From Adiantum capillus-veneris (lineage: Eukaryota; Streptophyta; Polypodiopsida; Polypodiales; Pteridaceae), in assembly GCA_014529385.2 (NCBI GenBank), contig CM043942.1, positions 22,553,991-22,583,990 of the forward strand: a DNA stretch of 30,000 nucleotides, in the 5' to 3' direction. The notes beneath the pieces are model-generated. The model was not told where the DNA came from and ran no database searches. It saw only the letters and a list, made by a program, of their open reading frames with translations. The translations under genes and the position numbers were made by a program. Shown in pieces: positions 19,134-27,885 of the stretch (the stretch's first letter is position 1; each line of letters starts with the position of its first letter).

Positions 19134-19785
19134 ATGGGAGATGTTGATTTTGATGATTCAATATTATCACTCTCATATTGTTTGGATCAGATTTTGCAAA
19201 ATGATGATAAGGAGATTAAGGTTTTGAACCTGATTTTGGAAATTTTTTGTGGAGTTCAAAGGGATCTGATGTTTTGGATGTTTTTCTTGCAAACGTTGCA
19301 AACTTTGATGAATGGAATGGTTGAATTGCAAAGAGGGAATTGTTTTGAGTTTGATTTGCCGAGAATGATGGATATTGAAGAGCAGATGTTTGTGGAGAAT
19401 TTGGATCAATTTCTTTTATGGTTTTTGGAATCAATTTGTCTACTTGAGAAGATGTTTTGAGGATATGTTTGATGAATTTCAGATTTGCAAAGAGATGCAG
19501 TTTGTAGGAATGCAGTTGTCAGTTAGGCAAATTTCAAGGATGCAGAAGATCTTTAACTTGACTTTGTCTATTTTTACTAGCTTTTGGTGGAGTAAAATCT
19601 TGATCATAGAACATTGGTTCTACAAGTTTGTTTTGTATGAGCTCTCATGGATGATGATTTACTTGATGGGTTCTGAGCCTTGGCATGTTGCCGATAAATG
19701 GTGCCTTTGTAAATCACTCTTGATGGTGAGGTGGTGCACAAATTGGGATATCAATGTAATCCTTTGGCGGAACAATGGGTAGTGT
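19134..19785 (+). pseudogene. Decayed coding region, unrecognised
   Basis: The frame 19134-19460 reads MGDVDFDDSILSLSYCLDQ and continues hydrophobic and Phe/Leu/Met-rich; the frame 19375-19782 overlaps it. Near 19640-19770 a third frame gives ALDGEVVHKLGY-like sequence with stops. This is the last plausible coding sense of the acidic region. No domain is recognised, and the reading-frame choice is insecure. Confidence 0.3.
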
Positions 19786-20690
19786 TTTGTGATTATGTGT
19801 AGTTTGTGGATCTTGGATTAAGTTCTAGGCACTTCACTTTGTACTCTATATAGTTATTAGCACTAAATTTCTTGAACAAGAGATTTGTGCGAATTGAGTT
19901 GACAGTTTTTGTTGGGAAAAATTTTCTACCACCGAGCTGTGCCAGGTGTTAAACCCAAAATGAGTGTAGTTTTATAATTTCAGTTCAAAGTTTATAGTTA
20001 TCCAAGAAGTAGTCAGGATTTGTAGTGTGAAAGGGAAAAAACCTCTTCATATCAGAAAATGGGTTATTCCTTGGTAGTTGTAACGTTTTGGACATGTGGA
20101 ATGAATAAGAAGGAGAGGATTGATGCCTTGTGCAATGTCAAATTCCTGTTTTCTTGCGTATTCAGTTTTCAGTTTGGATCCAATCACTTGACAGATTCCT
20201 AATTCTTGTGTATGTATTGAATGCTAGTTGTTAACGCGGGGGATTCACCATGGAAAACTTACTTCACCATGTAAGTGCAATGGAGGGGTTTTTTTTTACA
20301 AGTTACATAAGCATATAAGTTAGGGGAAAGCCCCCAACAATTTATCTCCCAAGCTTAAAAATAAGGGAGGGGATATCATATTTATGGGGGGAGAAGAAGT
20401 GAGAAAAGGGGAAAATTTTTTGTGTTTCAGAATAATGCTTCCCAAAAGAGAGTTTTCCCTTGAACTTGTGAATCAATAACTACAAAAAGAACTAACATTG
20501 CTTTGTATCAATTGCTTGTTTTGTGATTATAGTTCCTTTGTTAAGGGATGAAAGCTATAAAGATTTTGTATAGATGCAAGTTTACGTGGAGAATTTAACA
20601 CAACTTTATAACCATGACGATTGCCAACAAACAAAAGTGCATATGCGATGAGTTGAAATGCAATTTAGGCCAATGATGGGTGCAGGTGCT
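19786..20690. other. Non-coding stretch with purine-rich tract
   Basis: No gene is seen. A purine-rich run (GGGGGGAGAAGAAGTGAG and on to about 20415) is followed by TTTTTTTGTGTTTCAG, which would suit a polypurine tract before a plus-strand LTR, but no partner LTR is evident. A T9 run occurs near 20289. Confidence 0.3.
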
Positions 20691-20699
20691 TTTTCCAAA

Positions 20700-21525
20700 T
20701 TATGGATAGACTTTATTAGACCTATCTTGCCACCGGCCTATTGAATGCATGCTCAATACATCATAATGGCAACAAATTATTTGACCAAATAGGTAGAGGC
20801 CAAAGCGAGGCAAAAGAATGACGCTAGAACGATAGCGTAGATCTTGTACAAGAACAATTTCACTCAATATGGGCTTTTCATAGAGACAGTGAGTGATTGA
20901 GAAACTCACTTCATAAATGATATGGTCAACTACTTACGGAGAGAATTTATGGTACTTCATTCAAAGTCAGCACCATATCACACAAACAAAATTCTATGCA
21001 CCATTATCACCAAAATTACAAACGAATCACGGGCCAATTGGGATCAAAAACTACACTCATCTCTATGGTAGCATATATAGCGACACTAAATACGACACCT
21101 TTCAATTTGGTGTTTGGGATCAATGACACACTGCTTTTAAAATTCTTCATTTTTACACTACAAGTTGCAGAGAAAGTAGGATGGACTGGACACGAGTTAT
21201 CTGGCAGACTTGAACAACTACCTAGGATAAATGAATTGCGACCAAAGGCTATTGCAACAATCTATGCACAGAAATGACAAATGAAGAAAGTTCATGACCA
21301 ACACGTGATAAAAAAGGAGTTTCAAAAAGGAGACTATGTAGTAATATATACCATGAAGCAACACTGCAAGAAATTGAAAAGGCGAGGTGATGGTCCATTT
21401 ATGAGCAATGACATATCACTTAGTGGTGTTGTACTACTTACAACATTGGAGGGAGACGAGATGTCTAACTAGATCAATGGTTGCAAATTAAAGAAATACT
21501 ATCTACCTCTCACTATTGATTCTTG
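20700..21525 (+). pseudogene. pol: Ty3/Gypsy integrase, C-terminal two thirds, decayed
   Basis: The order is that of plant Gypsy integrase: WIDFIRPILPP (first Asp at 20709-20711), YIIMATNYLTK, VEAKARQKNDARTIA, FTQYGLFIETVSD (second Asp at 20895-20897, 62 codons on), ETHFINDMV, then TTPFNLVFGIN, ELSGRLEQLPRINELR, KKVHDQHVIKKEFQKGDYVV and the RRGDGPF region that carries the GPF/GPY motif. Several in-frame stops and one frameshift near 21050 break it. The segment that should hold the catalytic Glu is deleted: SAPYH joins directly to TNKILCTIITK near 20975-20985. Most stops fit TGG, CAA, CAG or CGA changed by one transition. Confidence 0.85.
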
Positions 21526-21689
21526 AAGCAAAGGAAAGGAAGAAGAAGGCTAAAGCCATTCAAGACCAAGCGAAGGAGGAAACAAAGTTGCAGACTCTAA
21601 AGTGAAAAGAGCGACTGAACATCGCTCCAATTTGGAAAATAGAAACACCATCTCCTCCTATTAAAGAAGTCCAAATTATCAGAGTTGTC

Positions 21690-21995
21690 TTGGAGGTATA
21701 GATGTATGCATCAATGTCCAGCTTGCCGATGGAACAATAGAAAAGATCACTTGTCGATATTGGAGTTCGTGTTAATGCAATGTGGTATTCTACATACCTC
21801 AAACTATTGAACTCCATAATAGAACCAACAAAGATTGAGCTCAAGGCAGCTAACAGAGGAACAATGGCTAGTTTGGGACAAGCCAATGTCTCAATCAACA
21901 TCAACCATAACCACTACCCTCATTGATTCCACATCATGGTTAACACGGATCTGAATGAAGAAATCATCATGGGAGTTTCATGGATGTGCACTTAG
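21690..21995 (+). pseudogene. Retroviral-type aspartic protease fragment of a Gypsy element
   Basis: One frame reads SLVDIGVRVNAMWYSTYLKLL, then PTKIELKAANRGTMASLGQA, and after a TGA at 21924-21926 FHIMVNTDLNEEIIMGVSWM. This is the plant Gypsy protease plan: active site D-T/S-G (here DIG at 21756, so the Thr is lost), a KIEL/AAN strand, a Gly flap region and the iiMGvsW end that usually reads iLGr.W. It lies only about 170 bases after the integrase tail, which is the reverse of the normal protease-first order. Confidence 0.6.
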
Positions 21996-22785
21996 AAAGA
22001 AATTCCACATTGGTAGGATGACACTCTGAAATACAACCTCAAGGGCACATCATATGGCATACCCTTGGCACAAACAAATCATATTCAGAATGTATAGTCT
22101 GATCTAGAGGAGCCACATCCCATCAACAAGCCGCAATAATCTCAAAACATCCGAAGGAGATAGGTCAAACAAGATTGGGTAAACATATACATATTAGAAA
22201 CCAACCCAAATCATTATTTCAAATCAAACATTAGCCAAGACAAGCTTCCAAGGAGCCAAAACCCCTCAATGCGAGCCAAAATGGTGACGAAATTCAAACA
22301 ATAACCAAATGCTTCATCAAGTCAAGTACAAATAGATTCCCAAATTCAATTTGAAGAATCCAATAACCATACAACAACCAACATGGCAATGGAGACCCAA
22401 ACAAACAACATCTTCAAAGTCTCTAACACGGATCTTTAAGTGGGTATCCAATGTTAAGCCAAATGAAATCAACAACCCGACAATCGTACTCATTAAACCA
22501 ACCATTAAGGAACAGGTGAATCGTCTTCAAAGACTTTTGTTTGGAAAACTCACTTTAGCAAAAACCACTAAACAATCCGTTAAGTACCCACATCTTGTAT
22601 AGCATAGTGTTACCCATTGTGTCTCTTCCATAAGCATTGTATGGCCACATTCCACGACCTTTCATAGACACGTTTTTTGAGTGCATGTACATTGCACAAA
22701 ACTTTGTTCGATGTGACTCAGAATAGGAATGGGGGAGTAACACAAGCTGGAGCAGTATATTGCAAGATCTTAAGCTAGAAGGGGG
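21996..22785 (+). other. Decayed tail after the protease fragment
   Basis: Short coding sense continues for a while (DDTLKYNLKGTSYGIPLAQ near 22020-22075), then no protein is recognisable. The segment ends in a purine run AGAAGGGGG at 22777-22785, directly before a TG, which is where a polypurine tract and plus-strand LTR would meet. Confidence 0.35.
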
Positions 22786-23040
22786 TGAAAGACCATGTGT
22801 ATATTGTATAAAGTGTATTTTTCTTCTAAAACTTTTTCTTTTTTATTGCCTTTTAGTAGGATGTGACTCTTACAGACATAATAATGAGCCATATTGACAA
22901 GTTTTGATGGGTGACATGCCTAGAGTGAGATATGTATATAAAAGTGTGAGGAATAATTTTGGTTAAATTTTTGGCCAAGTAATAATAATTTTCAATAATT
23001 TTCTTTCTTTTCTAACCTGATAAGGATCAAAAGTTAATAA
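22786..23040 (+). repeat. Possible plus-strand LTR
   Basis: TG at 22786 follows the AGAAGGGGG tract. A good TATA box (TATATAAAAG, 22935-22944) sits 150 bases in, and AATAAA-like sequence occurs near 23033. The right edge is a guess (ATAAACACA). There is no second copy in the window to prove it, and no clear PBS follows. Confidence 0.35.
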
Positions 23041-23509
23041 ACACAACCAAGAAAGTCGGATTCAAGTTCTAAAAGAAACACCAAATCTACAAAAAGCAAG
23101 AGCTTCGAGCATGACAAATGTGGAAGCATTTGGCACATGGAGAAATTCGGGCCAACTTACTCGGACCAAAATTGTAAAATCAAGAGCAATTAATGACCAG
23201 GCATCCAGATGATGAGCCGTCTGAGCCTCAAGTGGTATGTCATGGGAAATGTGAGCAAACGAGGTAAGTAACCACATAGTATTCGGGGTCAACCATGCAC
23301 ATGTCATCATATCTTCAAGATGTGCTCCAACATGGATTGTGATCCATGTACATCAAAGTCAAATTTGACTTGTAACCACATGACCTAAACCAAATATGAC
23401 CTAAAGTAAAGACCACTATCTTTCCAAAGGAATTGTGAACTCTACATCGGCAATGGGACATGATTGAAGGGTCAAGATGCTTATAGTTGGACACCTTCTT
23501 CAGGCTACC

Positions 23510-24911
23510 TCCCTGGGGAACAGAATTTAGAGAGCCCATGAGTTAATGAGTTCCATTTGGTACAACGGAGAGGCAACCTTAATAGACAAAGATGGAGCTA
23601 CGGTGAAAGTCAGAGTCACAAGTGATCTTATCAACCAAGCCCTCCATATACCACCAGGAAACCACAAACTCCTACTAAATACAAAGTCAATTGATAATGA
23701 TAAGGCATTTATCAAGAAACAAGGCCACAAATTCACATATAAGGACCTCATCTACACAGCAATGGAGTGGCCAAAGAAGTAGAGTTTGCCATATCTATAT
23801 GCCAAAAAATCCATAGGGTCCTCAAGAGAAAGGATGAGCAGTGAGAAGAAGATTCTAAGAAGCAAAAGACAAATGTCTAAGAGTCTCTAGCGGAATCTCG
23901 AAAGAGGCCGGATACAACACAAGAGCAACAACAAGGGGGTGAAACTGTTGATGGAATACATGATACATATACAGAGCAAAGATTCTCTCCCAAGCCTAGA
24001 ACACCTCCACCTACTGAAGACAAAAAAAAAATCCTAAAAATAAAGAAGTAAATCAAGAGAAGGATTTTTTAGAGCCAAAGCACCTTGAAGAAAATCGAGC
24101 TAATCAAGAGAAGAAGTAGACCACTGAAGAGAATCAAGAGAAAAAAGAGGCTTGAAAGATTGATCAATCATCTCAACTAGAAGACAAAGATCAAGGTGAA
24201 TCCAAAGAGAAATAAGAAAAGAAAGACCGAGAGGTTGGGACTTTGCAACAACCAATCACTCAAGAATGAGGCCCAATATCACCATGCTCTTGAGTAGTTA
24301 TAGAAGATGTTGATCAGCTCATCAAATAATTTAATATGAATGAGCATCTTGATGCTATCAAGCTACAGTTTCAATACCAAAGAGAAATATCCAACCTATA
24401 AGAGCTGGATGTTAGAGATGCCAAGGTGAAATTTCAAGTGGAAAAAGAGGAGAACAAAAGACTACAGTAGCAGATTGAGAGTCTAATAGAAAGTCATAGC
24501 ACGTTATAGTATGAGCTGTAAGAAGAAAAGAAAGAAGCTATTAGTTACTATAAAATGCTCTAAGAACACATTGTAGCTAACATCCAGACACAAGTGGAAA
24601 AGCAAGCACCTAAGAAATAAATGAAGAAAGAGCAGCAAAAGTATACAAAGGTGAGAGAGTCATATGGTGTAGTCAAACATACTCTGTCTTAGCTATTGGC
24701 CATGTAAGAGGGAGTTGAAGGTAGTGAAAGTTGAGCTAGCCTAAGAAAAGTATGATAGAGAGATTATGATGGCTGGTCATATGGCTATTCAAGCTTAGAG
24801 GGATCAAGAGATCCAGCAGTTGAAGGCTCAGCTAGCTAAATCCTAGGCTAACCTAGCTGCCCAAGTCGAGAGAAATACTCAAGAATTAAAAAGTAAAGAT
24901 TGTCAGCCATG
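23510..24911 (+). pseudogene. Gag-like/coiled-coil ORF with very many stop codons
   Basis: The N-terminal part (from about 23510; Met at 23546) reads IWYNGEATLIDKDGATVKVRVTSDLI, then ALHIPPG and FTYKDLIYTAMEWPK, resembling the N-terminal region of some plant Gypsy-associated ORFs as I remember them. After a shift near 23780 comes a charged Gln/Pro-rich stretch, then, after a slip in the A-run at 24021-24031, a frame (from 24033) that stays free of indels for about 675 bases yet holds 14 stops. Its sequence is a heptad-like coiled coil (EHLDAIKLQFQYQREISNL, KFQVEKEENKRLQ, QIESLIESHS). After another shift near 24715 the coil continues (QEIQQLKAQLAKS, ANLAAQVERNTQELKSK) to a TGA near 24911. The function is unknown. 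Confidence 0.55.
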
Positions 24912-26080
24912 AGAAATCTCACAGACTCTCCACTATAAACTTAGTAAAGAACTCCAGCAAAAGCTCAACCATAGACCATGCCAAATTGGTAACAAAGTGG
25001 GAGATAGCTTGACCACTACACAATCATGGAAATCATGATCAAAACGAATCAAAACCAATACTCACATATGCATAAAATCAGGTCCAAAATGTTCTATATC
25101 TACAAGCATACAATCTAGGACAAACAGCTCAACCGAGCATAAAGCACATAACCATATATGCAAGTAGTGAGCAAACTAGCTCAAAACGCATCCCACAAGA
25201 AAAATTGCCTATTAAAATCTACAAGAACCTATGAAACATGTGACTAGAAAAGGCTATAGCCACGCAAGCATATGCAGCTCTCACTCTTGCGAGAGTCTGT
25301 ACAAGGCTTACAAAACCTGTCAAAATGGGAGTCAAACATTCGACCACTAAACCATCAGAGAGAAAAATTATAGATATGCATAAAACGTGGCAAGAATTTG
25401 GGGAAAATCCAATAAATTTTTCCCTAGAAATTGAGTAAAAATTGAAACCATCACGGCCATAAACAATCGACAACACAAACAATGCATCAATGAAGTTATT
25501 TGGGTAATGGGCAAAACAGAGAATCGATCTCTCATCCCCACAGATGTCATACACCAAGTCATAAGTGACTAAACACTCTCCAAGCATGACGGAGAAAAGC
25601 AAGACAAAACCTGTGGACCGTAATCAAAAAGCACATAAACCTTTTCAAGACCAATTTATCTCAATCACAAATCCAGATATGGCAAACATGTACCATAAGC
25701 ATGGCAATCGAGCTCAATCCTGCACGAGTAGCTCTATGGACAACTCCACTTGTCCAAAACACCTGTATATTCGTGAACCTAGCACATGCAAGCTATACCT
25801 AGCTTAAGCTATATCTACATATGCATACATAGCATAAATTGCACAAAATCGTGCTAGAACCACTCTCTAGAATGCCCCACACAGTCATGCAATGTGTACA
25901 AAACCGCATCCGGATATGTAACACTCCAAAAGTCACATCCCAAAATATTCACTTGTATACACAAAATCAAGGTGAATTACCTCTCAAATAGCACCACAAT
26001 GTGTCATACAAAGCCATAGATGCAAATTGCACAATGCTCTGCAATGTAGGAATCAAATTACCAAGCTTCGATATGTTGAG
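24912..26080. other. Non-coding stretch left of the second Copia-type remnant
   Basis: No gene is seen. Open minus frames at 25219-25602 lack protein-like composition. By position this may include the diverged internal leader of the element whose PBS lies at 26573-26584. Its left LTR was not found. Confidence 0.3.
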
Positions 26081-26572
26081 GTTGATGCAGGCTGCTGCAA
26101 AAAGTTTAGCACTCAGAATTTTAAAAAATGGAAAATACCATCATTTTTGGAATGTGCCAAAACCCCAACCTAGACTCTTGGATCATATATATCTGACACC
26201 ATATGGCGCAAATATGCAAAACATGTTGTTTCGAGAGCCAAAAACAGCAAAAACGAGCTGCAGCACTTCATGCTCTTGCTTCTTCTCTGCATAATTCAAG
26301 AACGGATTGCTACACGAGCTCTATACAATCTTGATATACATGCCTAATCTTAGATCTTCAATATGGACTTATCTATCTTGCACTACAATCTATGTGCACA
26401 CAATGCCGGTGTAGAAGCTTCCGTATACACGAGCAAAACCACTCGCAAACCTATGATGTGCACATATTACCAACATGCTCCCTTCTTCCTTCTCTTGATC
26501 TATTTCCATCAATATGCTTATCGTTGCAAAGCCATCAACTCATCGATCGTACTACACTCATGCAAAACCGAA

Positions 26573-26584
26573 GCTATGATACCA
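26573..26584 (-). other. Primer-binding site of the second Copia-type remnant
   Basis: The minus strand reads TGGTATCATAGC, one mismatch from the tRNA-Met-type TGGTATCAGAGC of the complete element, and lies four bases inside a TG that starts the LTR at 26589, much as in the complete element (three bases). Confidence 0.8.
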
Positions 26585-26588
26585 CTTG

Positions 26589-26787
26589 TGAGAGCGCTAG
26601 GTAGCATGGAAGCGTTGCGTGGTGAGTGTGGAGTGTGAGGGAGGAGAAGAGTAGAGGAAACACTGTGTGGGTGGATAAAACTCCAAGAATGTGGTCAGGA
26701 GTTCCTTATTATTTGTGTATATAAGGAATAAGGAATGTATATGTACATGCAATGGGCGGCCTGACATTGGACATCTGGCCCCGAGCA
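26589..26787 (-). repeat. LTR of the second Copia-type remnant
   Basis: It begins TGAGAGCGCTAGG on the plus strand beside the PBS. The outer end is uncertain: candidates are the CA at 26772-26773 (ATTGGACA) or near 26787 (GAGCA). Either gives a length of about 185-200 bases, close to the 221 bases of the related element. Confidence 0.5.
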
Positions 26788-27059
26788 AAGGCGTAATCCC
26801 TTTACCCCAATACCTCTTTACTTCAAGGAGAGGATTTTTTGTCATCCTTTGTGGGTCGATCATTTTTTGTTTATATGTATTGACATCTTGTGTGGATACC
26901 ATGTGTCATCCTTAGTGGATATAGAATCTTCAGTGTTTTGTCCTAGTCCAAACCCCAAGGGGAGAATAGTAAGGTTATGGGCTTTGTCCTAAAGTCACTA
27001 GAGTATGATTGAATGAGAGAAGAGGTGGAATTATCCCACATGTAAAGGTGTGAGGCTAT

Positions 27060-27108
27060 AAAGCTACTTAAATCTCCTTTCAGAAAAAGCTACTTAAATC
27101 TCCTTTCA
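27060..27108. repeat. Tandem duplication, 26-base period
   Basis: AAAGCTACTTAAATCTCCTTTCA occurs at 27060-27082 and again, identical, at 27086-27108, three bases apart. It is a young local duplication in otherwise unannotated spacer and is followed by AATAAA. Confidence 0.9.
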
Positions 27109-27574
27109 TGAATAAAAAATCATTACAAGTTTGTATTACATGTCTCTTGTCTATGGTGAGCTTGTGATGGGTTAGCCAACTACTCAAGATCGTGTTTATG
27201 AGTCCAAGCTAATCTATCTTGGAACCTAATTCTCTTGAGTAACAATCTAGCCTACACACACTCACTTGTGTGCACAATGTTTGTATATCACCCACCTTAG
27301 CTAGCACGATCCCTCTCCCATCACTATGTACATAAATGCATCTCAACACCTCATGACTGGCCCCACCTACTACCCAATTCCAAGATGGCATCTTTGGATA
27401 GCTACTTCAATTCATTAGGAAAAATATGAACCCTCTAGGGGCCCTTTGGGATTAAGGTTAATTAGAGGCTAGCCAATAGGAAGAGGGTGGTGGACACACT
27501 CTATACCCTCAAAAAAGTAGGGGGACAAGGTAGCCTTACACCTCTTAATGGCCTCTTACCTAGTGAGAAGGTAA

Positions 27575-27606
27575 GGGAGGTGGCTAAGGGAAAGGGAGGG
27601 GGGGGG
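27575..27606 (+). other. G-rich run, possible G-quadruplex
   Basis: Runs GGG at 27575-27577, 27588-27590 and 27594-27596 are followed by nine G at 27598-27606. Four or more G-runs with short loops fit the quadruplex pattern. There is no gene nearby to give it a role. Confidence 0.5.
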
Positions 27607-27639
27607 ACCACTTTGACCTTTTTTCCCCCACTTTTTGGC

Positions 27640-27885
27640 CCGGATTTAAAAATACACTAAAAATTTTAAATTTTCAAAAAAAATCAAATTTCAAGTTTTC
27701 CCTCCTTAAAAGGTCCCCTAACCTATTTCATGGTCAAAAAAGTATTTTTGACCTCCAAAAGTCAAAAACGTGTACTAAAAATTTCTAAAAAAATAAATTT
27801 TCCCAAAAAAATTTAAAACATCATTTTCCACCCTCCAAAGTCTTTCCAAACCTATTCTATAGCTAAAAAGTGATTTTCTCTCTCT
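27640..27885. repeat. Diverged direct repeat of about 125-130 bases in A/T-rich spacer
   Basis: Two blocks share ACTAAAAATTT, a long A/T run, TTTTCC..CCTCC, a CCTATT(T/C) word and CTAAAAA/TCAAAAAAGT.TTTTT in the same order (about 27648-27760 and 27774-27885). Divergence is high. Adjacent sequence is homopolymer-rich. Confidence 0.45.

Larger units (their letters stand above)
26080..26787 (-). mobile_element. Second Copia-type remnant: leader, PBS and LTR, no coding region
   Basis: In minus orientation it has an LTR (26589 to about 26787), a PBS (26573-26584) and a leader (down to about 26080). The leader shares words in order with the leader of the complete Copia at 12250-12420, and the outer LTR part (GCGGCC...ATTGGACAT) resembles its GGCCGC...AATGGACAT. 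No gag, protease, integrase or reverse transcriptase follows on the left, so this is either a deletion derivative or the stump of a truncated copy. A TATATA-type box lies at about 26712-26720 on the minus strand. Confidence 0.6.

Noticed and set aside
24033-24707. TAA/TAG read as Gln (alternative genetic code)
   Set aside because: Several TGA stops also occur in the frame, the neighbouring integrase has TAG where Trp is expected, and the other elements use standard stops. C-to-T decay explains all of it.
25337-25365. tRNA-like A-box (TGGTTTAGTGG on the minus strand, 25344-25354) suggesting a SINE
   Set aside because: I could not find a convincing B-box at the right distance, nor a poly-A or poly-T tail with a TSD.
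25219-25602. 127-codon minus frame as a gene
   Set aside because: Composition is not protein-like and it lies in element leader or spacer sequence. No domain is recognised.
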